Shown: piece by piece, positions 28,298 through 37,249 of the stretch
Layout: the number at the start of each line of letters is the position of its first letter
How positions within the stretch are numbered: position 1 is the stretch's first letter
NCBI GenBank assembly: GCA_947464335.1
Contig: CANHWG010000003.1
Coordinates: forward strand, 1 to 64,000
Direction: 5' to 3'
Origin: Flavobacteriaceae bacterium
Lineage (GTDB): Bacteria > Bacteroidota > Bacteroidia > Flavobacteriales > Flavobacteriaceae
DNA: 64,000 bases
The notes under the pieces: model-generated
Told to the model about the DNA's origin: nothing
The model's database searches: none
What the model saw: only the letters and a program-made list of their open reading frames with translations
Made by a program: the position numbers and the translations under genes

Positions 28298-29392
28298 ATG
28301 ATAAAAAGATACCTTGCATTTGCCCTATGCATACTTTTAGCAGCAGCATACATTTCTTGTTCTGACGATGATGATGATTATGTACCAATTTCACCCGTTA
28401 CGGTAGACCTAACATCGGTTCCCTATCCTAAACTATCAGATTATAAATTTTTTCAAGGTAATCTTAAAGATCAAAACCCTTCGTTAAATGTTATTCCATA
28501 TGCTCCTGCCAGTAGTTTATTTACGGATTACGCATCTAAAAAGAGATTTATTTGGATGCCAAATGGCGCTACTGGAACCTATGTTGCTGATGATAAAATT
28601 TTAGATTTTCCTGTGGGAACGGCTCTAATTAAAACATTTTATTATACTACTATTCAGCCCGGAGATGTAACTAAAATAATTGAAACTCGATTAATGATTA
28701 GAAAAGAGGATGGTTGGAAATTTTATGAATATATATGGAACGAAGAACAAACTGATGCCGATTTAATGAACAGTTCTGATTTTTTGAATGGTAGTTCTAA
28801 AACCATATCATTTAAAAAACCAAATGGTGAATCCGTTACCACAGATTATAGAATTCCGTCTGATGCTGAATGTTTAGCTTGTCATAAAATTAATGAGATT
28901 CCAACTCCAATCGGAATTAAACCTCAAAATCTAAATCACAATTATAATTATGGTAATCAAAACAAAAACATACTACAAAAGTTAGTTGAGCAAGGTTATT
29001 TAGATAGTTATCCATCAAACATAGCTGCTGCAATTGATTATCATGATACTACAAAATCTTTAGAACTAAGAGCACGTTCTTATTTAGATATAAATTGCGC
29101 ACATTGTCACCAAGATGATGCGCGTTGCTTTTATAGACCAATTCGACTTGGGTTTGGCTTGACTAATATGGATTCTAACATTGGAATATGTGTGGATGCG
29201 GATGAGCCATTTAGTCCAAGTTTACAAAAGATAATCACTCCTGGAAACTTTAACAAGTCTGTGATGCATTATCGATTAAATTCGAACGATGAAAGTATAC
29301 GAATGCCTATGTTCGGAAGATCTATCATTCATGAAGAAGGCGTAGCCCTAATTAGAGAATATATAGCATCACTAACACAAACTTGTAATTAA
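28298..29392 (+). CDS. Diheme c-type cytochrome-like lipoprotein, copy 1 (resembles SO2930/HNE_0200 family)
   Basis: Start MIKRYLAFALCILLAAAYISC-SDDDDDY (lipobox plus acidic export signal); CxxCH motifs CLACHK and CAHCH. Confidence 0.85.
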   Translation: MIKRYLAFALCILLAAAYISCSDDDDDYVPISPVTVDLTSVPYPKLSDYKFFQGNLKDQNPSLNVIPYAPASSLFTDYASKKRFIWMPNGATGTYVADDKILDFPVGTALIKTFYYTTIQPGDVTKIIETRLMIRKEDGWKFYEYIWNEEQTDADLMNSSDFLNGSSKTISFKKPNGESVTTDYRIPSDAECLACHKINEIPTPIGIKPQNLNHNYNYGNQNKNILQKLVEQGYLDSYPSNIAAAIDYHDTTKSLELRARSYLDINCAHCHQDDARCFYRPIRLGFGLTNMDSNIGICVDADEPFSPSLQKIITPGNFNKSVMHYRLNSNDESIRMPMFGRSIIHEEGVALIREYIASLTQTCN

Positions 29393-29409
29393 TAAACAAT
29401 TCATATCTA

Positions 29410-31455
29410 ATGAAAAAAACTACCTTTTTAATTGCTTTGATTTTTAGCATGTCTTTTGTTAAAGCTCAAACAAATTGTGGTAACGCCGTATCGGTATTAT
29501 TAAACTCTACGACTACTGCACCTTCATTTACCAATGAAACAGGAACGCCGCCAACTGCGTTTTGTGGATTAAATAATAGCAACCAAAATCCAACCAAAGG
29601 AAAATGGTATAAATTTACCCCAACACAAAATATGAACATTACGGTAACTACTGTTTTGCCTCAAAATAATAATATTGATACTCGGTTAATTATTTATTCC
29701 GGCAACTGTAATGCCCTGGTTTGCGTAGGATCTAGTGATGATTTTAACGGAGCAAATACTTCAGAAGTGACTTTTGCTGCAACAATTGGAAGCACTTATA
29801 CCATTGCATTTGATAATCGTTTTAGTAATGCTGGTTTTGATTTTAAAGTTACAGAAGCTGCTCCTCCAGCACCAGACAGACTATCATTTACTTCTACTTC
29901 AGTAACAGGAATAACAGGTGGCTACAATAATTGTATCGCTGATATGAATGGTGATTTTTTAGATGATATAATTTCAGCTGTAAGTACAACACAATTAGTC
30001 ATAACCTATCAAGGAACAAATGGTGTTTTTACTTCTACAACATATCCACTAACAAGCACTTCCGTATTGCCTTCATGGAGTATTGCAGCAGGTGATTATG
30101 ACAATAATGGCTATAATGATTTAATTTATGGATCAGGAACTGGTGTAGCTTTTTTAAAAGCAAATAGCACAGGAACTGGTTATACAACAGATAGAAAGAC
30201 ACAATCCTATTTAGTACAAAGAACTAATTTTATAGATATTAATAACGATGGGAAGCTCGACGCTTTTGCTTGTGATGATAATGCCCCAAATAGATATTAC
30301 ATGAACGATGGAACAAACCTAAATCATATTCAAGGCGGAATTGGTGATTTCCCTTCTGGAGGAAACTATGCGTCTAATTGGTTTGATTATGACAATGATG
30401 GCGATATCGATATGTATATGGCAAAATGTGGTCAAGGTGGTTCTGGTGTTGGAGGTAATATTGATGAGTTTCATAGAAATAATGGTAATGGAACTTTTAC
30501 TAATGTAGCGGCATCTATCGGCATGGCTAATCCTGAACAAACATGGTCTGGCGCTTGTGGCGATTTTAACAATGACGGATGGATGGATGTAATCGTAGGT
30601 GTTAACTCGGCAAGCAATGGATATTCAAATGTGAAGAGAAATAATGGAGATGGAACGTTTACAAGTGTAACAGCAGGATCTGGATACGACACAAACACAT
30701 CGTTGGGTAGAGAATATGTAACACAAGATTTTGATAATGATGGATTCCTTGATGTGTTAGGTTCAGGTAGCAATATTATGTTTGGTGATGGAAACTTTCG
30801 TTTTACACCAAACCCAAACACCTATCCTGTCTCTAACTTTGATAGACCCATAGGTGATTTAAATAATGATGGCTTTTTAGATATCCAAAACGGAACTAAT
30901 GTTTTATTTAACAATGGAAACTCAAACAAATGGTTGAATGTAAACCTACGTGGAATAGAGAGCAATAGAAATGGTATAGGAGCACGAATTGAAATATATG
31001 GTTCTTGGGGCAAACAAATAAGATATGTGCAAAGCGGAACTGGTTTTCAAAACATGAGTACTATAACAGCTCATTTTGGAATTGGTCAAGCCACTACAAT
31101 TACTCAAGTTATCATTAAATGGCCATCAGGTACAATTGACACGCTAATTAATGTAAATCCAAATCAAAACCTTTTGGTAGTTGAAGGATCAACGCTTGCA
31201 ATTAATTCATTTAATAATGGAGTGTTTTCTATTTATCCAAATCCTGTAAAAAACAACATTAATATTCAGATAAAAGATACTATATCAGTTGTATTAAAAT
31301 CAGCTTTAGTATATGATTTAAATGGAAAAGTAGTTCTTTCAACAGACAATCTAAATCAACCTATTAATGTTGAAAATCTTGCATCAGGCACTTACATTTT
31401 ATCCATTTCTGATTCAGAAAACAGAAATTACAGTCAAAAATTTATCAAAGAATAA
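29410..31455 (+). CDS. Secreted FG-GAP/VCBS repeat protein with ASPIC/UnbV-like domain and T9SS sorting domain, copy 1
   Basis: Signal peptide MKKTTFLIALIFSMSFVKAQ; about seven Ca-binding-type repeats (DYDNDGDIDMYM, DFNNDGWMDVIVG, DLNNDGFLDIQNG); NRNGIGARIEIYGSWGKQIRYVQSGTGFQNMST; VFSIYPNPVKNNINI...GTYILSISDSENRNYSQKFIKE. Confidence 0.92.
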   Translation: MKKTTFLIALIFSMSFVKAQTNCGNAVSVLLNSTTTAPSFTNETGTPPTAFCGLNNSNQNPTKGKWYKFTPTQNMNITVTTVLPQNNNIDTRLIIYSGNCNALVCVGSSDDFNGANTSEVTFAATIGSTYTIAFDNRFSNAGFDFKVTEAAPPAPDRLSFTSTSVTGITGGYNNCIADMNGDFLDDIISAVSTTQLVITYQGTNGVFTSTTYPLTSTSVLPSWSIAAGDYDNNGYNDLIYGSGTGVAFLKANSTGTGYTTDRKTQSYLVQRTNFIDINNDGKLDAFACDDNAPNRYYMNDGTNLNHIQGGIGDFPSGGNYASNWFDYDNDGDIDMYMAKCGQGGSGVGGNIDEFHRNNGNGTFTNVAASIGMANPEQTWSGACGDFNNDGWMDVIVGVNSASNGYSNVKRNNGDGTFTSVTAGSGYDTNTSLGREYVTQDFDNDGFLDVLGSGSNIMFGDGNFRFTPNPNTYPVSNFDRPIGDLNNDGFLDIQNGTNVLFNNGNSNKWLNVNLRGIESNRNGIGARIEIYGSWGKQIRYVQSGTGFQNMSTITAHFGIGQATTITQVIIKWPSGTIDTLINVNPNQNLLVVEGSTLAINSFNNGVFSIYPNPVKNNINIQIKDTISVVLKSALVYDLNGKVVLSTDNLNQPINVENLASGTYILSISDSENRNYSQKFIKE

Positions 31456-31475
31456 TTTGTATTTGAATACTTTTA

Positions 31476-31507
31476 CAAAACGCTCTTAATCAAGAGCGTT
31501 TTTTGTT
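31476..31507 (+). terminator. Rho-independent terminator after cassette copy 1
   Basis: AAAACGCTCTTAATCAAGAGCGTTTTTTG. Confidence 0.8.
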
Positions 31508-31613
31508 TATTAGAAGTTTAGTGAATTCTACTAAAACACATATAAATCAAAAGAATAAATAAAAAATTTTGGTCAAAATCTGTTAATTTTTTATAATTCA
31601 TGAATATAAATAT

Positions 31614-31621
31614 TACATTTG
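31614..31621 (+). promoter_or_regulatory. Bacteroidota -7 box TACATTTG upstream of cassette copy 2
   Basis: TAnnTTTG 20 nt before ATG 31641. Confidence 0.5.
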
Positions 31622-31640
31622 ACAGTATTTTAAAAAATCT

Positions 31641-32768
31641 ATGAGAAAACATTATTTTCTGTTATCTATTCTATTTCTATCCTTTACAATTATTATAGGT
31701 TGTTCAGATAACGATGAATATATACCTGTTTCTCCTGTAACTGTTGATTTGACTCAAGTTCCCTATCCCAAATTATCGGATTATAAGTTTTTTGAGGGTG
31801 ATATGAAAAATCAAATTCCATCCTTAAATGTTTTACCCTACGAACCAGCATCATCATTATTTTCTGACTATGCTCACAAAAAAAGATTTGTTTGGATGCC
31901 TAATGGAACGAAAGCAGCATTTGTAGCAGATGATAAAGAATTAGAATTACCTGTTGGTGCCGCTTTGATTAAAACATTTTATTACGATAATGTACAAAAT
32001 ATCACCCCAATAGGTGGAAGAAGAATTATTGAAACTCGGGTTATGATTAAAAAAGCAAGTGGCTGGATATTTGCTGAATATGTTTGGAACGCAGAACAAA
32101 CGGAAGCTTATTTTGACTTAGCTGGTAGTTTTACCGACATTTCTTGGAAAGACGAAAACAACATAATTAAAAGTACCAATTATAGAATTCCAACTGAAGT
32201 TCAATGTATTATTTGCCACAAGAATAAAGAAATGGTGGGAACTACCGAAATAACTACTTTTATCCCAATTGGTATTAAACCCCAAAATTTAAATTTTAGT
32301 TATACCTACGGTAATGAAACAAAAAATCAATTAACCAAATGGATTGAAGTAGGTTTTTTGGAAAACAATTTCACAATACCGTCCTCCGAAAATACAATAA
32401 TCAATTACAGCGATAATACACAACCTTTAGAAAAAAGAGTACGTTCCTATTTAGATATTAATTGCGCACATTGTCATGCCCCAAAGAGACATTGTGATTA
32501 TAGACCAATGCGTTTAGCTTTTAGTGAAACTGGTGGTGTAAATGGCCGAACGAATATGGGAGTTTGTGTAAATACTGAAGATTTCAGCTTTGCACCAGCT
32601 TTAACAAAAATTATCCAACCAGGAAATGTTAACAGGTCAATGCTTTTTTATAGAATTAACACCGCTGATGAATCCTTTAGAATGCCATTACATGGCAGAA
32701 CCATTAAACATGACGAAGGAATAGAAATGATGCGAGAATGGATAAATTCATTATCTGCATGTCCATAA
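31641..32768 (+). CDS. Diheme c-type cytochrome-like lipoprotein, copy 2
   Basis: Lipobox IIIGC-SDNDEY; CIICHK and CAHCH; close paralog of 28298-29392 (SPVTVDLTQVPYPKLSDYKFFEGDMKNQIPSLNVLPYEPASSLFSDYAHKKRFVWMPNG). Confidence 0.85.
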   Translation: MRKHYFLLSILFLSFTIIIGCSDNDEYIPVSPVTVDLTQVPYPKLSDYKFFEGDMKNQIPSLNVLPYEPASSLFSDYAHKKRFVWMPNGTKAAFVADDKELELPVGAALIKTFYYDNVQNITPIGGRRIIETRVMIKKASGWIFAEYVWNAEQTEAYFDLAGSFTDISWKDENNIIKSTNYRIPTEVQCIICHKNKEMVGTTEITTFIPIGIKPQNLNFSYTYGNETKNQLTKWIEVGFLENNFTIPSSENTIINYSDNTQPLEKRVRSYLDINCAHCHAPKRHCDYRPMRLAFSETGGVNGRTNMGVCVNTEDFSFAPALTKIIQPGNVNRSMLFYRINTADESFRMPLHGRTIKHDEGIEMMREWINSLSACP

Positions 32769-32812
32769 ATAAAATCAAAAGTATAATCAAAAATAAAATC
32801 AAACTTAAAAAA

Positions 32813-34879
32813 ATGAAAAAATTTACTTTACTATTTACATTGCTCTTTTTTGTTCAATGGTCAAATGCACAAGACACCTGTGCTAGTGCATCTGTAATTT
32901 CTGGCCCAGGTACATTTGTTGTTGGTGTGATAAACGGAACAGCACCTACATTAATTTGTGCTGATAATGGAGTTAATGATCAGACAAATCCAGGTCCTAG
33001 AGGAGAATGGTATATTTATACACCTACAGCAAACCGCACTGTAACCATAACCACTGATATTGTTGCCAATACCCCAAGAAGAGACACTCGTATTCACGTT
33101 TATACTGGAACTTGTGGTTCATTAACTTGTTTTGCTGGTGATGATGATAGTGGTGCTGATTTTTCTTCGGTTGCCGTATTTAATGTAACAGCTGGTACAC
33201 CTTACATCATTGCTTTTGACAATAAATGGATGGGAGGAGCTCAAAATAATGGGTTTAGTTTTCAACTAACTGAAACAGCAATCGTTGTTCCTCCTGTAAC
33301 TCCAATTACCTATACAACACAAACAATAAGTTCTGTGAACAGTGCGTACAATATCTGTGTTACGGATATGGATGGTGATAAAATTGACGATATTGTGGGG
33401 GTAAGTTCTAATAATTTGAGAGTAAATTACCAAAGAACAGGTGGTACTTTTACAACGACTGATTATCCAATTTCAGGAGTAAGTGAAATGCCAACTTGGA
33501 GTATGGCCGCTGGAGATTATAATAGAGATGGTCAAACCGATGTGATTTTAGGAAGTGGGCAAGGATTATCTATATGGAAGTCGAACGGAAGTACTAATTA
33601 TACTAACATTACTCCGGGAAATTATATTTTTTGTCAGAGAACCAATTTTGCTGATTTAAATAATGATGGTAATTTGGATATTTTTTCATGCCATGATATT
33701 GCTCCAAATTGCTATTATTTGAATGCAGGTGGCACCACAAACAATTTAACCTTTTACCAATCAAACGTAACTCCAGGCGCTATGAGTTTAGGAATAAGCG
33801 GAGGTAATTATGCTACATTATTTTCTGATTTTGATAATGATGGTGACAGTGATGTTTTCATTTCTAAATGTTCTGGACCTCCATGTGAATTAATCAGAAA
33901 TGATGGAAATGGAGTCTATACCGATATTTCAGCAATTGCTGGAATTAATGTTACACCAATTCAAACCTGGTCATCTGCCATTGGTGATTTTGATAATGAT
34001 GGAGATATGGACATCATTATTACGGCAAGTTCAGGTACACATCGATATTTCAGAAACAATCTTGACACGACCAATAGCGTAGAAGAAGCATACACCAATA
34101 TTACTGCAGGTTCTGGTTGGGACACTAATGCATCAATCAATATTGACAATATAACTTATGATTTTGACAATAACGGATTTCTTGATGTAATAGGTGGTGG
34201 AAACAAAATCATGTTTAATCAAGGCAATAGTACTTTTGCTCCGATTAGTTATTCTGGAATTGCAGTTGGTGCTGTTGGCGATTTAAATAACGATGGTTTC
34301 TTAGATATTTTGAACGGAAGTACAATTCGTTATGCTGTTCCAAATACTAATAATTGGATTAAAGTTTCATTGCAAGGAATTCAGAGTAACATAAACGGAA
34401 TTGGGGCTCGAATTGAAATTTATGGCACTTGGGGCAAACAAATTAGAGATGTAAGAAGTGGAGAAGGATTTAAATTCATGAGTTCTTTAAATGCGCATTT
34501 TGGTATTGGTCAAGCAACAGTTATAGACAGAGTGGTAATTAAATGGCCTTCTGGGGCAGTTGATACTATAGATAATGTAAACATAAATCAAAGATTATTC
34601 GTTGTAGAAGGTTCAACCTTAGCTGTAAATGCATTCAATAATGGTGTGTTTTCGGTTTATCCAAATCCGGCAAAAGATGTGGTGAACATTCAATTCAAAA
34701 ACAATCTAAGCATTACTCCTACTTCAGCAGCTGTATATGATTTAAATGGTAAAGTGGTATTGAGTACATTTGATTTGACACAACCTATTAATATTGAAAA
34801 ATTAGCCTCTGGGACTTATATTTTATCAATCTCTGATTCAGAAAATAGAAATTACGGTCAAAAATTCATCAAGGAATAA
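32813..34879 (+). CDS. Secreted FG-GAP/VCBS repeat protein with ASPIC/UnbV-like domain and T9SS sorting domain, copy 2
   Basis: Preferred start MKKFTLLFTLLFFVQWSNAQ at 32813 (track start 32738 overlaps the upstream gene); same architecture and near-identical C-terminus to copy 1. Confidence 0.92.
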   Translation: MKKFTLLFTLLFFVQWSNAQDTCASASVISGPGTFVVGVINGTAPTLICADNGVNDQTNPGPRGEWYIYTPTANRTVTITTDIVANTPRRDTRIHVYTGTCGSLTCFAGDDDSGADFSSVAVFNVTAGTPYIIAFDNKWMGGAQNNGFSFQLTETAIVVPPVTPITYTTQTISSVNSAYNICVTDMDGDKIDDIVGVSSNNLRVNYQRTGGTFTTTDYPISGVSEMPTWSMAAGDYNRDGQTDVILGSGQGLSIWKSNGSTNYTNITPGNYIFCQRTNFADLNNDGNLDIFSCHDIAPNCYYLNAGGTTNNLTFYQSNVTPGAMSLGISGGNYATLFSDFDNDGDSDVFISKCSGPPCELIRNDGNGVYTDISAIAGINVTPIQTWSSAIGDFDNDGDMDIIITASSGTHRYFRNNLDTTNSVEEAYTNITAGSGWDTNASINIDNITYDFDNNGFLDVIGGGNKIMFNQGNSTFAPISYSGIAVGAVGDLNNDGFLDILNGSTIRYAVPNTNNWIKVSLQGIQSNINGIGARIEIYGTWGKQIRDVRSGEGFKFMSSLNAHFGIGQATVIDRVVIKWPSGAVDTIDNVNINQRLFVVEGSTLAVNAFNNGVFSVYPNPAKDVVNIQFKNNLSITPTSAAVYDLNGKVVLSTFDLTQPINIEKLASGTYILSISDSENRNYGQKFIKE

Positions 34880-34898
34880 CAAGCTAATCATTTTTATA

Positions 34899-34935
34899 AA
34901 AAAAACGTCCCGAATATTTCGGGACGTTTTTTTAT
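34899..34935 (+). terminator. Strong rho-independent terminator after cassette copy 2
   Basis: AAAAAACGTCCCGAATATTTCGGGACGTTTTTTTATT. Confidence 0.88.
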
Positions 34936-34955
34936 TTAATTATTCTCACTTTATT

Positions 34956-35795
34956 TTAGAATACTCTTAATAAATTAAATCCAAAGAAAATATCGCCTTT
35001 AGTCCAATCTCCAGTTGTATTGCCTAAAAAACCCGCTTCATGAATTCCTTGAGAGCTACTTAAATGCATTTGAAATACATGACCTCCGGTTTCTAAATCA
35101 ACTCCCAAAGAAAGTGGATTTTTAAAAGGTGAAGTACTAGCTCTATTTAAATGAGCTGCATAATCTAAATTCACAGACCAACGCTTTGCAAATTTATACC
35201 TTCCTCCCATTCCGATAAGAAATTGACTATTGTCTTGATTGTCGTCAATAACAAAATTCTCATGCAAATAAGTTGGAGCCAATTGCAACGATAATTTATT
35301 ATTAAACTTTCTAGAAACTAATAATTGCGAAACATAAATTAATCTATTTTCAAATTCCATTTTTGGATAATTACTTTCTTTTAACGTATTATTAAAACCA
35401 ATACTTGAAAAAGCTGCTATTGCCACAGGAAAACCATTTTCTTCTTGTGATTTTAATAAAAATTTACCCGAAAAATCATAAGCCAATTCAGTTCTTCCGG
35501 CACTAACAGTCAACCAGTCACTTATACCATAAACAAATTTTAATTGAGTAACCGCATTATCAAGTCCGTACGCGCCTTCAAAACCATCCTTAAGTGAACC
35601 AAATCTATGGGCAACAATAAAATATAAATCGCCTTTTGCTGCTAATTTTGTAGATTCTAGATTTACAATTTTCAAAGCTTTAAAAGCTGATTCTACTTTG
35701 CTTTTGGATGTAGTTACTGTATCAATATCTTTTAACAAATCCTCTTGAGCAATCAAAGTAAAAGGCAACAATAGTAAAAGTGCTATTTTTTTCAT
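34956..35795 (-). CDS. DUF5777-like outer-membrane beta-barrel protein
   Basis: Signal peptide MKKIALLLLLPFTLIAQ; KGDLYFIVAHRFGSLKDGFEGAYGLDNAVTQLKFVYGISDWLTVSAGR; C-terminal GDIFFGFNLLRVF. Confidence 0.75.
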   Translation of the reverse strand: MKKIALLLLLPFTLIAQEDLLKDIDTVTTSKSKVESAFKALKIVNLESTKLAAKGDLYFIVAHRFGSLKDGFEGAYGLDNAVTQLKFVYGISDWLTVSAGRTELAYDFSGKFLLKSQEENGFPVAIAAFSSIGFNNTLKESNYPKMEFENRLIYVSQLLVSRKFNNKLSLQLAPTYLHENFVIDDNQDNSQFLIGMGGRYKFAKRWSVNLDYAAHLNRASTSPFKNPLSLGVDLETGGHVFQMHLSSSQGIHEAGFLGNTTGDWTKGDIFFGFNLLRVF

Positions 35796-35815
35796 AATTA
35801 TTTTTGTTTATTCAT

Positions 35816-36214
35816 TTAATGATTAATGGTACATTGATCCATTTGGATCTCTTCTAAAATATCGTTGTATCCAATAACTCTACCTTTCAAAGTTATAGTA
35901 TTCTGTAATTTTATAGATTGATGTTTACCATTTGAATACCTAGCAAGTAGCTTATCATCTAACGTAATTATCATGTTTACTGAATCGATATTCGTAATTT
36001 TACCGTGAACTTCGATAGTCTTATCGCTATATTTTTTATTCGCTAAGCTATCGTTTTGTTTAAAAGCAGTATGAATTTCATTTACTGAAATTGAAAAAGA
36101 AGCAGTTTCAGTTGCAATATCTCTATGGTTTTTATAAACATAATTATAGCCAATCAAAGCCAAAGCTAAAAGGACAATTATAACAATTACTATTTTCTTT
36201 TTCATAAAAATCAA
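35816..36214 (-). CDS. Small membrane-anchored protein with OB-fold (tRNA_anti-like) domain
   Basis: N-terminal TM KKIVIVIIVLLALALIGYNYVY; SDKTIEVHGKITNIDSVNMIITLDD...TITLKGRVIGYNDILEEIQMDQCTI. Confidence 0.65.
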   Translation of the reverse strand: MIFMKKKIVIVIIVLLALALIGYNYVYKNHRDIATETASFSISVNEIHTAFKQNDSLANKKYSDKTIEVHGKITNIDSVNMIITLDDKLLARYSNGKHQSIKLQNTITLKGRVIGYNDILEEIQMDQCTINH

Positions 36215-36302
36215 AATTAAATTATCACAAATTTAAATTAATTAATAATAACTCAATATTTTTACTAACTTTATTATGTTTTTATAATTAAACAAAATTA
36301 CT

Positions 36303-36668
36303 ATGAATAGATTAATATCATCTTTACTTCTTATCTCTCTTGGATTACTTCAATTTGGATGCACAAATGATTCAGCATCCGACCTAGTTGAAGATTCAAT
36401 TATTGTTGAAGAAATTACGTTTACTAATACCGTAAAAAACATTGTGGACAATAACTGCATTGTTTGCCATGCAGCTACTCCAGTATTTGGAGCGCCAATG
36501 TCATTAGTTACCTATGCTGATGTTAAAAATGCAGTTCAAAATAATGGTTTACTAGATAGAATTTCAAGAGCTCAAGGTGAATCAGGATTGATGCCTATTA
36601 CAACAAGGCTACCACAAGCTACTATTGATAAAATTGAGAGTTGGGCTGAAAATGGATTTCAACAATAA
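36303..36668 (+). CDS. Monoheme c-type cytochrome-like lipoprotein
   Basis: Lipobox LGLLQFGC; VKNIVDNNCIVCHAATPVFGAPMSLVTY (CxxCH). Confidence 0.82.
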   Translation: MNRLISSLLLISLGLLQFGCTNDSASDLVEDSIIVEEITFTNTVKNIVDNNCIVCHAATPVFGAPMSLVTYADVKNAVQNNGLLDRISRAQGESGLMPITTRLPQATIDKIESWAENGFQQ

Positions 36669-36673
36669 GAACT

Positions 36674-37213
36674 ATGAAAACAAATTTATTATACTTACTA
36701 ATTTTACTATGTTTGAACAGTTTTGCTCAAAACAAAATGTTAACTAAAGTAGGAAAAATTACTTTTGAAGCTTCTGTTCCTGCTTTTGAAGAAGTAAAGG
36801 CAAAAAACGAATCAGTAACTTTTGTAATAAACCCAAGTTCTGGAGAAATTGCAAGTTTAGCGTTGATTAAAGGTTTTCGATTTAAAGTGGCTTTGATGGA
36901 AGAGCATTTTAACGAAAATTATATGGAAAGCGATTCGTACCCTAAAGCTATTTTTAAAGGAAAAATTGAAAATTTTGATATAAATAAAATAACTTCAATA
37001 GCAAAAGATTACACCATTAAAGGTTCGTTAGAAATGCACGGAAAATCTAAGGACATTACAATTAAAGCAAGTATAAAAAAATCGGGGGAAGGAATTGATA
37101 TTAATTCAAACTTCACTGTAAACACAGACGATTTTGGAATAGAAATCCCAAGTGTTGTAAGTAAAAAAGTCTCCAAAAAAGTAGCCGTAAAATTTGAGGC
37201 AACCTTAAAATAA
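36674..37213 (+). CDS. YceI family secreted protein
   Basis: Signal peptide; GKITFEASVPAFEEVKAKNESVTFVINPSSGEIASLALIKGFRF..., YTIKGSLEMHGKSKDITI. Confidence 0.9.
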   Translation: MKTNLLYLLILLCLNSFAQNKMLTKVGKITFEASVPAFEEVKAKNESVTFVINPSSGEIASLALIKGFRFKVALMEEHFNENYMESDSYPKAIFKGKIENFDINKITSIAKDYTIKGSLEMHGKSKDITIKASIKKSGEGIDINSNFTVNTDDFGIEIPSVVSKKVSKKVAVKFEATLK

Positions 37214-37249
37214 AAATAAAGCTGTAATTATTTTACAGCTTTATTTTTT
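37211..37249. terminator. Bidirectional terminator
   Basis: AAAAATAAAGCTGTAATTATTTTACAGCTTTATTTTTT between convergent genes. Confidence 0.8.

Noticed and set aside
30319-31013. Minus-strand ORFs opposite the FG-GAP gene
   Set aside because: Antisense shadows of Asp/Asn-rich repeats; no independent support.
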